Source: Streptococcus pneumoniae (lineage in GTDB: Bacteria > Bacillota > Bacilli > Lactobacillales > Streptococcaceae). Taken from it: DNA of 64,000 nt. Positions 37,720-45,564 of this stretch are shown one piece after another. The DNA is taken from contig JBFDTN010000001.1 in NCBI GenBank assembly GCA_040719455.1, forward strand, positions 1,331,001 through 1,395,000, read 5' to 3'. Under the pieces are notes generated by a model. The model was not told where the DNA came from. It searched no databases and saw nothing but the letters and a program-made list of their open reading frames with translations. Made by a program: the position numbers and the translations under genes. Each line of letters opens with the position of its first letter. Within the stretch, counting starts at the first letter, position 1.

Positions 37720-38318
37720 TGGCCTTCCTCCTGTGGAGCCTCCTTCACTTCATGCAGACCAAGTACTTTTAAGCCTGCTATATAGGTAACTGGAGACATA
37801 CTTTGAATCTCATCTAAGGGAATATCTGTAAACAAAGGTAGCGTTTTTAGCTTAGCCGTATCAATCTTTGCAATATCTAAATCAATCTCTGCACGAAGTT
37901 TTTTCTCATCGGTAATAGTGTAGGCTACCGCCACACCCTCCATCGAAGAAATCGCTTGATAGGTTTCATTTTTTTCAACCCCTTCTTGGAAAAGCCTGCG
38001 AAGATCCTCAAGAGATAAATTCTCAGCAGATGACTGTATATTTTCAGGCAGACTACCAGTCAAGTCCAATTTTAATTGAAGAATTTTTTTCCCTTGATAG
38101 GTAATAGTATCTTGACGGCTAGTGCCATGAACCTCCCCTAGAAAGGTCCGTGTCACCACTTCCTGAGACTCTTCTGTACTAGATGATGACTCAGTCGATG
38201 ATCGGCTACTATCTCGATAAGATGATGAAACTTGAGAGTGCGTTTCCTCTTTTTTACTCAGAAAACACCCTGTTAAGCAACATAGGCTCATCAAGATTAA
38301 AGGAATAACTTTTTTCAT
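37716..38318 (-). CDS. Putative lipoprotein, Ser-rich linker (SP0198-like family)
   Basis: 200 residues with the lipobox CCLTGC (Cys18) and a long Ser/Glu-rich linker (about residues 30-52), then a domain (TRTFLGEVHG...ITYQGKKILQLKLDL) homologous to the next gene. First gene of the pair. The linker suggests that the domain is held away from the membrane. Confidence 0.8.
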   Translation of the reverse strand: MKKVIPLILMSLCCLTGCFLSKKEETHSQVSSSYRDSSRSSTESSSSTEESQEVVTRTFLGEVHGTSRQDTITYQGKKILQLKLDLTGSLPENIQSSAENLSLEDLRRLFQEGVEKNETYQAISSMEGVAVAYTITDEKKLRAEIDLDIAKIDTAKLKTLPLFTDIPLDEIQSMSPVTYIAGLKVLGLHEVKEAPQEEGQ

Positions 38319-38396
38319 CCTAATCTCCTCTCATTACTGAGCATATCATATTTAGGACAAAGTTGTCAAATCAAGCACTCTTATCAGCTTTTTCAG

Positions 38397-38726
38397 CTAT
38401 TTTCGATGGAAAATTTTCTGCAAATCCCATCCTTTTGCTAACTCATCCACCAGCTTATCTAAGTACCGAATCCGTTTCATCACTTCATCTTGAATCTCCT
38501 CAATCTGAACCCCACAGATTTTTCCCTTAATCCGGCTCGCATCTGACTGCAATCTAGGAAACTGCTCAACATACTCCCGCACAGTCAGATTAGTTTTAAA
38601 CTTTTCTGAAAGACTAGCTTCATCATCTCCTGTCAACCAATAGATGACTTGATTGAGCTCTTCTTGCGTACGTCCTTTACGCTCTACTTTCTTTTTATAG
38701 GCATCGTAGATACTAGAAAACTGCAT
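38397..38726 (-). CDS. DUF2200 family protein, start replaced by an IS630 insertion
   Basis: 109 residues from ATG 38726 (MQFSSIYDAYKKKVERKGRT). The family motif VYxxYVxKAERKGRT...VIxWLTGYD is recognisable, including the conserved DEVMKRIRYLDKLVDELAKG end. IS630 copy B lies 3 bp upstream. The original start and RBS are stranded beyond it (39624-39652) and would have added seven residues (MSERLYN). The IS end now supplies AAAGGAG six bases before this ATG. The function of DUF2200 is not established. Confidence 0.85.
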   Translation of the reverse strand: MQFSSIYDAYKKKVERKGRTQEELNQVIYWLTGDDEASLSEKFKTNLTVREYVEQFPRLQSDASRIKGKICGVQIEEIQDEVMKRIRYLDKLVDELAKGWDLQKIFHRK

Positions 38727-38771
38727 GTTATACTCCTTTAGTTTATAAACAGTATGTGTTATAATAAGTTT

Positions 38772-39110
38772 ATGGCTTACGAATTGAATTTTAGAAAACG
38801 AGTAATAGACTACGTTACTGCTGGTCACACCAAAAAAGAAGCATGTGCAGTTTTTGGTATTAGTACCAATACGTTGTATGTGTGGGAAAAACAGCTTGCA
38901 GAACAAGGACACCTAGAGCGGAAAGCACGAGTTGCCAAGTCTCGAAAAATTCCCTTAGATCAATTAGAAGCATATGTAGAGCAACACCCGGATGCTTTTT
39001 TGCGGGAAATAGCAGAACACTTTAACTGCCGTATCTCCTCTGTTTGGGCAGCTCTCAAGCAACTCGGTATCACTTTAAAAAAAGACGACGACCTACAGCG
39101 AACAAAATAA
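38772..39110 (+). CDS. IS630 transposase, ORF1 (copy B)
   Basis: Identical in protein sequence to copy A ORF1; start at MAYELNFRKRV. The A7 run at 39077-39083 is the likely frameshift site. Confidence 0.9.
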   Translation: MAYELNFRKRVIDYVTAGHTKKEACAVFGISTNTLYVWEKQLAEQGHLERKARVAKSRKIPLDQLEAYVEQHPDAFLREIAEHFNCRISSVWAALKQLGITLKKDDDLQRTK

Positions 39111-39117
39111 GGAGGAA

Positions 39118-39609
39118 GTGAGACGGTATCATGAGGTTTTATCCTGCTTTGATACCATCCCTATTGTCTATATTGATGAAACAGGGATTGATACCTATCT
39201 TTACCGAAAGCGAGGTCGAGCACCTAGAGGCGTGAAGGTCTATGACAAGATAAGTGGTCGTCGTTTTGAACGTACATCTGTCGTTGCAGGGCTGGTTGGT
39301 CAGGATATTGTTGCGCCTATGATTTACAAAGAAAGCATGACAAGTGACTTTTTTACTAAGTGGTTTGACAAGCAACTCTTGCCTTCTTTGTCAGAGCCCC
39401 ATCTGATTGTGATGGACAATGCTAGCTTTCACCCCAAAGCCAGGTTAGATAAACTCGCCATAGACAAAGGACATTATTTTTTTCCATTACCTCCTTATTC
39501 GCCCGAACTCAATCCAATTGAACACTATTGGGCGAATCTCAAACATAAGGTTCGGGAGCTACTTAGAGCTGGCAAGTCTATCTATGAAAGTCTAAAATAC
39601 TGTTTATAG
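39118..39609 (+). CDS. IS630 transposase, ORF2 (copy B)
   Basis: Identical to copy A ORF2, with a full DDE set. The ORF2 frame is open from 39079, overlapping ORF1 by ~30 bp in the +1 frame. Confidence 0.9.
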   Translation: MRRYHEVLSCFDTIPIVYIDETGIDTYLYRKRGRAPRGVKVYDKISGRRFERTSVVAGLVGQDIVAPMIYKESMTSDFFTKWFDKQLLPSLSEPHLIVMDNASFHPKARLDKLAIDKGHYFFPLPPYSPELNPIEHYWANLKHKVRELLRAGKSIYESLKYCL

Positions 39610-39655
39610 ACTAAACGACTATATAAAGTCGTTCACTCATTCTGTTCTCCTTTCT

Positions 39656-39748
39656 ATTATTTAGTTTTGATTTAATACGAGGCAACGAGTCGTAGGCAGA
39701 ATGTAGCAAAACGACCTAACAACGTAATACATGAAAACTAAACGACTA
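39656..39748. repeat. RUP-like miniature element, copy 2 (shortened left tip)
   Basis: It has the internal TTTAGTTTTGATTTAATACG and the right tip AAACTAAACGACTA followed by TA. The left tip has lost several bases (TATTATTTAG instead of TAGTTGTTTAG). It lies upstream of the former DUF2200 start. Confidence 0.8.
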
Positions 39749-39803
39749 TAAAAGAAAAGACAAAGCCTGATAGGTTATTCCCTCAAAACTTTGTCACATT
39801 TCA

Positions 39804-41468
39804 TTATTCTACACTAAAGAGATATGGATACACAGGTTGTCCACCTTGGTAAATCTCCACTTCCACATCTTCAAACTGATCCATGATGTCTTGCGAGATT
39901 TCATTTGCCAAGTCTTCGCTACCTTCTTCGCCGACATAGATGGTCACAATCTCGCTATCTGTATCCAACATCTTGCTAAAGGTTTCGCTCAAGGCTTCCT
40001 TGATATCTGGATTTGAAACCACAATCTTGCCATCTACCATACCAAGGTTATCATGTTCATGGATTTCAAGACCATCAATCGTCGTATCACGGACTGCCGT
40101 TGTAATGCTACCGCTCACGACATCCTCAAGCGATGCTGTCATGCGTTCCTGATTTTCCTCGATAGACTTAGTTTCATCAAAGGCTAACAAACTAGTCAAT
40201 CCTTGTGGCAAGGTCCGTGTCTCAATGACGGCTGTTGGTTGCTCCAATACTTCTGCTGCCGATTGCGCTGCCATAAAGATATTTTTGTTGTTTGGCAAAA
40301 TAATAATATTGCGAGCATTGACCTCTTCAACTGCCTTGATAAAGTCTTCTGTCGATGGATTCATGGTTTGTCCACCAGAGATGATATAGTCAGCACCCTG
40401 AGCCTTGAAAATCTCTGCCAAGCCATCACCTGCTACAACTGCAATAATAGCATATTCTTTTTCTTCTGCTGGCTTCACAGCTTTTTCTTCTTTTTGGACT
40501 TGTGCTTCGTGTTGATTGCGCATGTTGTCAACCTTGACCTTAACAAGACTTCCGTATTTCAAGCCCTCTTGCATAACAAGACCTGGATCTTCGGTATGAA
40601 CATGGACTTTCACAATCTCATCATCATTGACCACAAGAAGCGAATCACCAAGATCATTCAAGTAATTGCGGAAATGATCATAGTCAAAATCTTTAACATA
40701 GGTAGGACCTTGCTTTAACGCCACCATGATCTCTGTACAATAGCCAAATTGGATATCCTCAGTTGCGACGTGACCTGCCACAGACTTATGGTGCTCTGCA
40801 TTGATCATCTCTGTCATTGTCGCAGGAGTTGCCTCAAAGTCGTCAGACGCAATATACTCTCCTGTCAGCGCAGACAAAAAGCCTTCGTAGATAAAGACCA
40901 AACCTTGGCCACCAGAATCGACAACACCGACTTCTTTCAGTACTGGAAGCATGTCTGGAGTCTTTGCAAGAGCTGTTTTTGCTCCTTCAAGAGCACCTTT
41001 CATAACTTCAACTGCGTCATTCGTTGCTTCCGCTTTTTTCTTTGCCCCAATCGCCGCACCACGAGAAACGGTCAAAATCGTTCCCTCAACTGGCTTCATC
41101 ACAGCCTTGTATGCCACTTCCACACCTGATTGGAAAGCAAGTGCCAAGTCTTTTCCGTCTAGCTCTTCTTTTTCTTTTACACTTTGAGAAAACCCACGGA
41201 AAAGCTGAGAAGTAATCACCCCAGAATTTCCACGCGCACCCATCAAAAGCCCTTTGGCAAAAATGCTAGCCACTTGACCGACCGTTGAAGCTGCATTATT
41301 TGAAACTTCTTTTGCTCCATTTTCAATCGTCATTCCCATGTTGGTTCCTGTATCTCCATCTGGAACAGGAAAGACATTTAAGGAATTCACATATTCAGCT
41401 TGTTTATTTAAACGAGTTGATGCAGCTTGCACCATTTCTTGGAATAAACTCGTAGTAATTTTTGACAC
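39804..41468 (-). CDS. fakA: Fatty-acid kinase ATP-binding subunit (DAK2/YloV family)
   Basis: 554 residues, the usual FakA length. The N-terminal DhaL-type nucleotide domain has NVFPVPDGDTGTNMGMT (Asp cluster for Mg-ATP), then the middle domain and the C-terminal FakB-binding part. It phosphorylates exogenous fatty acids bound to FakB so that they enter phospholipid synthesis. It follows the Asp23 gene by two bases. It links functionally to the fab cluster in the same window, though not adjacent to it. Confidence 0.93.
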   Translation of the reverse strand: MSKITTSLFQEMVQAASTRLNKQAEYVNSLNVFPVPDGDTGTNMGMTIENGAKEVSNNAASTVGQVASIFAKGLLMGARGNSGVITSQLFRGFSQSVKEKEELDGKDLALAFQSGVEVAYKAVMKPVEGTILTVSRGAAIGAKKKAEATNDAVEVMKGALEGAKTALAKTPDMLPVLKEVGVVDSGGQGLVFIYEGFLSALTGEYIASDDFEATPATMTEMINAEHHKSVAGHVATEDIQFGYCTEIMVALKQGPTYVKDFDYDHFRNYLNDLGDSLLVVNDDEIVKVHVHTEDPGLVMQEGLKYGSLVKVKVDNMRNQHEAQVQKEEKAVKPAEEKEYAIIAVVAGDGLAEIFKAQGADYIISGGQTMNPSTEDFIKAVEEVNARNIIILPNNKNIFMAAQSAAEVLEQPTAVIETRTLPQGLTSLLAFDETKSIEENQERMTASLEDVVSGSITTAVRDTTIDGLEIHEHDNLGMVDGKIVVSNPDIKEALSETFSKMLDTDSEIVTIYVGEEGSEDLANEISQDIMDQFEDVEVEIYQGGQPVYPYLFSVE

Positions 41469-41470
41469 AA

Positions 41471-41836
41471 TTATTCTCCTACAACTTTGATATTTTGGAT
41501 ATAGACATTGACCGTATCGGCTGTAATGCCCAATTGATTTTCGAGGCTAAATCTCACGCGTTCTTGAATATTTTTTGACACTTCGCTAATCTTTGTGCCA
41601 TAACTCAAGACGGTATAGACATCCACTGCAATACTGCCTTCTTCGGTCGTTTTAACCACAACACCTTTTGAGAAGTTTTCACGACGAAGAAGGGCTTGGA
41701 AATTATCTTTGAGCGCATTTTTACTCGCCATTCCCACCACACCAAAAATCTCGGTCGCAGCACCCCCAACGATTGTCGCAATGACATCATCTGTTAGTTC
41801 GATTTGACCATCTTTTGTATTGATTTTTACAGTCAT
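41471..41836 (-). CDS. Asp23/Gls24 family envelope protein (YloU)
   Basis: The start is revised to 41836 (MTVKINTKDGQIEL, GAGGT upstream), giving 121 residues. The DUF322 motif DDVIATIVGGAATEIFGVVGM is at the N-terminus. The family is cell-envelope associated and conserved next to fakA. The longer upstream frame overlaps the repeat region and is not used. Confidence 0.92.
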   Translation of the reverse strand: MTVKINTKDGQIELTDDVIATIVGGAATEIFGVVGMASKNALKDNFQALLRRENFSKGVVVKTTEEGSIAVDVYTVLSYGTKISEVSKNIQERVRFSLENQLGITADTVNVYIQNIKVVGE

Positions 41837-41935
41837 TATTTGTACCTCAATTATTTTATACTTTATTTTACCACATTTTGGGCAAGGTGTAAAAAAGGAA
41901 CGTGTCTCAGCGGATTTTTTAAATCCTATAGAAAA

Positions 41936-42235
41936 GGGAGTGGGACTCAATCATGATTTCGAAGAAATCGATTTTCCTCACTCCTTTGTTTCTAATCTCT
42001 AGCTAAACTAATTCAGTGGATTCGTTTACTCCAACCCCTGCAAGTGGACGCTCTCACAATTGAGAATTGTGAAAGCTTGGAAATAGGGCTAGCGAAGACA
42101 AGTTCGCTAGCTTCTTTTAATAGAATATTGATTTATCAATATTTTACAAGTCCGACAAGACTGCGTCAAACTGCTCAAACTATAAAATAAGGAAGTTGAG
42201 TACTTTTAACCCAACCTCAAACTCGCTTTCGTATT
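41936..42235 (+). repeat. Composite intergenic repeat, copy M
   Basis: It has the palindrome GATTTCGAAGAAATC (41955-41969), the ~149-bp core (42040-42188) with three palindromes (CACAATT/AATTGTG; GCTAGCGAA/TTCGCTAGC; AATATTGAT/ATCAATATT), and a closing GAAGTTGAG...CAACCTC hairpin. It is homologous to copies K and L. No gene lies in this 540-bp gap. Confidence 0.85.
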
Positions 42236-42375
42236 TTTTGGCTCGTGAAAAAGAGGTCCACTGGACCTCAATTCGCTTTCTTGTTTCTTAGCTCATGAAA
42301 AAAACAGCCCACCGGGCTATCTGCATTTTACGGTTTCAAGATGCAGAGAAAAAGAGGCCCACTGGACCTCTTTTT
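42236..42375. repeat. Hairpin modules with a CCACTGG-type centre
   Basis: Two related ~53-bp modules (TCGCTTTC...GCTC(G/A)TGAAAAA plus hairpin) carry GAGGTCCACTGGACCTC (42253-42269) and AGCCCACCGGGCT (42306-42318). A third hairpin (42355-42371) is the rpmB terminator. Confidence 0.7.
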
Positions 42376-42378
42376 TTA
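42350..42378 (-). terminator. rpmB terminator
   Basis: On the minus strand AAAAAGAGGTCCA, g, TGGGCCTCTTTTTC. It follows the rpmB stop directly and belongs to the CCACTGG hairpin family. Confidence 0.8.
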
Positions 42379-42564
42379 AACGCGTTCTACTTTGCCTGAT
42401 TTAAGTGCACGAGCTGAAGCCCAAACTTTTTTAGGTTTTCCATCAATCAAAACAGTTACTTTTTGAAGATTTGGTTTTACCGCACGTTTTGTTTGGTTCA
42501 TCGCATGTGAACGGTTGTTTCCTGATACAGTCTTACGACCTGTAAAATAACATACTTTAGCCAT
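42376..42564 (-). CDS. rpmB: 50S ribosomal protein L28
   Basis: 62 residues, standard length. The start [23 protein letters not shown] and end [12 protein letters not shown] are typical of the cysteine-poor L28 form in streptococci. GAGGAGG is upstream. The gene order rpmB, Asp23, fakA is common in the genus. Confidence 0.98.
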   Translation of the reverse strand: MAKVCYFTGRKTVSGNNRSHAMNQTKRAVKPNLQKVTVLIDGKPKKVWASARALKSGKVERV

Positions 42565-42672
42565 GTGTATTCCTCCTCATTTGATCAAATATTACGGATG
42601 TGCTAGCACCACATACTTGACTATTCTACCAAAAAAACCAACGCTTGGCAAGAGGCTTGCCTCATTTTTTTG

Positions 42673-43341
42673 CTAAATATAAATAATTTCCAAATTTCCA
42701 AAGGAAACATCTCCTGTAATCGTAAGCGTCTTATCGCAAAAATCTCCCACAGGGCTATGCTCCACCGAGCCAAAGGAATTATCCACCTGCAAATCCACAC
42801 GCCAGGTTTTAGGGATGTAAATCGTAAGATTTCCAAAAGAAACATCTACCCCAAAATGCGCGCTGTCTTCTACCATGCTCGCATTGTCCAGATAAACCGT
42901 CGCATCTCCAAAAGAGACATCCGCACTGCCATCAATAAAATCTGCATCACTGATATACTTAGTAGTGGAGCCAAAAGAAATGTCGATGTGATTGCCACTA
43001 CTCTTATCTCTAAAGGTAGGTTGGCCAAATCTCTTCTGCCATTTTTTAGGTTTAAAAATCATCTGTAAACCAATCACTGCACAAACCGTCGCCACAACCA
43101 AAACAGAATTTGAAATAGCTAGAAAATGATAATATTTGTTGAGTGCAAAGACACATAGCAAGCCAAAAATCCCTGTCACGATAAAATCTCGCTGAAGCAA
43201 GTGCGTAAGCGCCACATAGCCTGTAAAAGCTACCCAAGCCCAAAGCCAGATATGAACATGCACATCCTTCCACCAAAATCCTCCAATGAGAATATTGACT
43301 GCTAGTATCAGAAATAAAATCCCAATGATATTTTTTTTCAT
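42673..43341 (-). CDS. LiaF-like membrane protein, partner of the LytTR regulator
   Basis: 222 residues: four N-terminal helices (about 1-95), then a cytoplasmic or extracytoplasmic domain with three or four repeats of the pattern V/ISFGxxTxYI (DISFGSTTKYI, DVSFGDATVYL, DVSFGNLTIYI, DVSFGNLEIIYI), the LiaF/DUF2154 beta-helix signature. It starts 3 bp after the LytTR gene. In streptococcal LytTR systems a membrane protein restrains the cognate regulator; this protein is the natural candidate. Confidence 0.85.
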   Translation of the reverse strand: MKKNIIGILFLILAVNILIGGFWWKDVHVHIWLWAWVAFTGYVALTHLLQRDFIVTGIFGLLCVFALNKYYHFLAISNSVLVVATVCAVIGLQMIFKPKKWQKRFGQPTFRDKSSGNHIDISFGSTTKYISDADFIDGSADVSFGDATVYLDNASMVEDSAHFGVDVSFGNLTIYIPKTWRVDLQVDNSFGSVEHSPVGDFCDKTLTITGDVSFGNLEIIYI

Positions 43342-43344
43342 ATC

Positions 43345-43833
43345 CTACCTCGTTTCTCTTAACTTTTCTTTTAGGAGCTGGTAATAGTGCCGTGACACAT
43401 GGACCTGCTTGTGGGTGCGATAAAAACTAATCCGACTGGTTCCTGAAAAGGACTTATCCAGCGAGTAAATCGCTTGGGTATTAGCAATCGTGGACTTTGA
43501 AACCCTGCAAAAATAATAGGGCAAATAATCCTCTAATTCATAGAGCTTGAGCTTAACCTCATAAGCATCCTCTATGGAATGGGCAATGATTTTGCTACCT
43601 TCCGTCTCAAAAAAGAGGATGTCCTCAACAGGTAAAAAATACTCGCTCGTCCCCTTGTAAAAAACGAGGGGCTTTACGATCGCTTGCTTCAAACTCATCT
43701 GAATGAGCGCAAGTTCCTCATCAAATCGTGCCGTCCGAATCACAACTTCCGTTTCTACCAAGGCTTCATCTAACTCTACACGAATCCGCACACGCACACC
43801 TCCCATCTCAATAGTGTCATCCTTTGCTATCAT
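43345..43833 (-). CDS. LytTR-domain DNA-binding regulator
   Basis: The start is revised to 43833 (MIAKDDTIEMGG, GAGGT upstream); 162 residues. There is no receiver domain. The N-terminal ~65 residues are of unknown fold, and the LytTR domain covers about 70-160 (LPVEDILFFETEGSKIIAHS, FCRVSKSTIANTQAI, VSRHYYQLLK). Such receiver-less LytTR proteins pair with a membrane protein. A 9-12-9 direct repeat upstream suggests autoregulation. Confidence 0.9.
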   Translation of the reverse strand: MIAKDDTIEMGGVRVRIRVELDEALVETEVVIRTARFDEELALIQMSLKQAIVKPLVFYKGTSEYFLPVEDILFFETEGSKIIAHSIEDAYEVKLKLYELEDYLPYYFCRVSKSTIANTQAIYSLDKSFSGTSRISFYRTHKQVHVSRHYYQLLKEKLRETR

Positions 43834-43869
43834 TATAGCACCTCGCACATAAAACACAAGAGCATTTTC

Positions 43870-43899
43870 GTAAGTGGTTAAAAATGGCAGGTAAGTGGT
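43870..43899 (-). promoter_or_regulatory. LytTR-type operator: two 9-bp direct repeats, 12-bp gap
   Basis: GTAAGTGGT at 43870-43878 and again at 43891-43899, separated by exactly 12 bp (minus strand ACCACTTAC twice). This matches the spacing bound by LytTR dimers (ComE/AgrA/HdrR type). A TTTTAT -10 candidate lies ~15 bp downstream on the minus strand, placing the operator at the -35. Confidence 0.7.
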
Positions 43900-44055
43900 A
43901 AAAGACAGAAGATGAAAATTTTGCCAATTTTATTTCTTATTTAATAGGTATAAAATTGACTCCATTCTTCATCCCTATCAAAATATTTAAGAATCTCTCC
44001 CTTTTCCCCATCCATAGAAAAAACCTTGAATCCAAGGCTTTTTGATGATATAAAA

Positions 44056-44128
44056 TGCCGATTATAGGGCTCGAACCTACGACCTACGCGTTACGAGTGC
44101 GTTGCTCTACCAACTGAGCTAAATCGGC
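44056..44128 (-). tRNA. tRNA-Thr (anticodon CGT)
   Basis: 73 nt. The acceptor stem GCCGATT pairs with AATCGGC, discriminator A. The D arm AGCTCAGTTGGTAGAGC, anticodon loop with CGT and T arm GGTTCGAGCCC are all present. CCA is not encoded. Confidence 0.97.
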
Positions 44129-44202
44129 TTTTCAACCACATTATAGCACTTTTTATTTCCATGTCAAGCTATCAAAATAAAAAATACATTTTTTGTAATC
44201 GC

Positions 44203-44231
44203 TTGCTAGCCCAAAAAGTTTGTGATATAAT
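44203..44231 (+). promoter_or_regulatory. adhP promoter, possible Rex site
   Basis: TTGCTA (44203-44208), 17-bp spacer, TATAAT (44226-44231). TTGTGATATAATTAACAT over the -10 is a partial match to the Rex consensus TTGTGAnnnnnnTCACAA; redox control is plausible but unproven. Confidence 0.6.
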
Positions 44232-44261
44232 TAACATATAAAACAGATTGGAGGAAATGTT

Positions 44262-45278
44262 ATGAAAGCTGTTGTTGTAAACCCTGAATCTACTGGTGTA
44301 GAAGTTGTCGAAAAAGAACTTCGTCCACTAGAAACAGGAGAAGCTCTCGTTGAAATTGAGTACTGTGGTGTCTGCCACACAGACCTACACGTCGCTCACG
44401 GTGACTTCGGTCAAGTTCCTGGTCGTGTCCTCGGACATGAAGGAATCGGGATTGTCAAAGAAATCGCTCCAGATGTGAAAAGCTTGAAAGTCGGTGATCG
44501 TGTCAGCGTTGCTTGGTTCTTTGAAGGCTGTGGCGCGTGCGAGTACTGCAATACCGGTCGCGAAACACTTTGTCGCACTGTTAAAAATGCTGGCTACTCT
44601 GTTGACGGAGGAATGGCAGAACAGTGTATCGTAACAGCAGATTACGCCGTGAAAGTTCCTGAAAATCTTGACCCAGCGCAAGCTAGCTCTATCACTTGTG
44701 CGGGGGTCACTACTTATAAAGCGATTAAAGAAGCCCAACTCACCCCAGGTCAATGGATTGTTATCTTTGGGGCAGGTGGTCTTGGAAACTTAGCCGTTCA
44801 ATATGCGAAAAAAGTCTTCAATGCCCATGTTGTTGCCGTAGATATCAACAATGACAAATTAGACCTTGCGAAACAAGTTGGTGCTGATATCATCATCAAT
44901 GGCCACGAAGTCGAAGATGTGGCTGGTCTTATCCAAGAAAAAACAGGCGGTGCCCACTCTGCAGTCGTAACAGCCGTATCAAAAGTTGCCTTTAACCAAG
45001 CTGTGGATAGTGTCCGTGCTGGTGGTCGTGTCGTTGCCGTTGGTCTTCCATCTGAAATGATGGACCTTAGTATCGTGAAGACCGTTCTTGACGGTATCCA
45101 AGTAGTCGGCTCACTTGTCGGAACTCGCAAAGACCTCGAAGAAGCATTCCAATTTGGAGCAGAAGGTCTTGTAGTGCCCGTTGTTCAAACTCGTCCAGTC
45201 GAAGACGCACCAGCTGTCTTTGATGAAATGGCCGCAGGAACGATCCAAGGTCGGATGGTACTTGACTTCACCCACTAA
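44262..45278 (+). CDS. adhP: Zinc-dependent alcohol dehydrogenase
   Basis: 338 residues of the medium-chain family. Catalytic zinc ligands are Cys35 (CGVCHTD) and His59 with Glu60 (GHEGIG); the structural zinc Cys are 90, 93, 96 and 104. The NAD loop is [15 protein letters not shown]. It interconverts ethanol and acetaldehyde. GGAGG precedes the ATG. It is a single gene with its own promoter and terminator, next to the man PTS operon. Confidence 0.94.
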   Translation: MKAVVVNPESTGVEVVEKELRPLETGEALVEIEYCGVCHTDLHVAHGDFGQVPGRVLGHEGIGIVKEIAPDVKSLKVGDRVSVAWFFEGCGACEYCNTGRETLCRTVKNAGYSVDGGMAEQCIVTADYAVKVPENLDPAQASSITCAGVTTYKAIKEAQLTPGQWIVIFGAGGLGNLAVQYAKKVFNAHVVAVDINNDKLDLAKQVGADIIINGHEVEDVAGLIQEKTGGAHSAVVTAVSKVAFNQAVDSVRAGGRVVAVGLPSEMMDLSIVKTVLDGIQVVGSLVGTRKDLEEAFQFGAEGLVVPVVQTRPVEDAPAVFDEMAAGTIQGRMVLDFTH

Positions 45279-45297
45279 CAGAACCTATTTATCTAAC

Positions 45298-45328
45298 AAA
45301 ACAGAGTTGTTTTTCACAACTCTGTTTT
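45298..45328 (+). terminator. adhP terminator
   Basis: AAAACAGAGTTGT, ttttc, ACAACTCTGTTTT: a perfect 13-bp stem with a T tail. Confidence 0.92.
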
Positions 45329-45473
45329 CATTTCTTTTCAAAAAATGTGAAAAAATCAAGCAATTTTGAAAATATATTTATAATTTAATATAGTCTATTT
45401 TTGCAATCTATCTGTATTTCAGCTATTTTTAAAAAGAAAATTTTTCAAAATCTTTACTTTTTTGGTAAAAGGC

Positions 45474-45502
45474 TTGCAATTTTTTTGAAAACGTTTTATA
45501 CT
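45474..45502 (+). promoter_or_regulatory. manLMN promoter with a cre-like site
   Basis: TTGCAA (45474-45479), 17-bp spacer, TATACT (45497-45502). TGAAAACGTTTTAT in the spacer (45486-45499) keeps the CG core of a CcpA site but misses the final CA. Confidence 0.65.
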
Positions 45503-45564
45503 TAGTAAGTCTTAAAGTTTTCTTAAAACTTAGGTCAAACATTTTATAAGGAGGAAAGACAATA

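Larger units (their letters stand above)
38731..39621 (+). mobile_element. IS630-family element, copy B
   Basis: 891 bp, inverted relative to copy A, with TA duplications at 38729-38730 and 39622-39623. Ends and both ORFs match copy A. It sits between the DUF2200 coding region and its original translation start. Confidence 0.95.

Noticed and set aside
38397..38912. A 171-residue version of the DUF2200 protein
   Set aside because: The first 62 residues are antisense to the IS630 transposase; the true start is at the IS boundary.
33978..39623. The two IS630 copies as a composite transposon
   Set aside because: Each copy has its own TA duplication, and each site separately restores a normal gene (the kinase; the DUF2200 start) when one element is removed. 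They are independent insertions.
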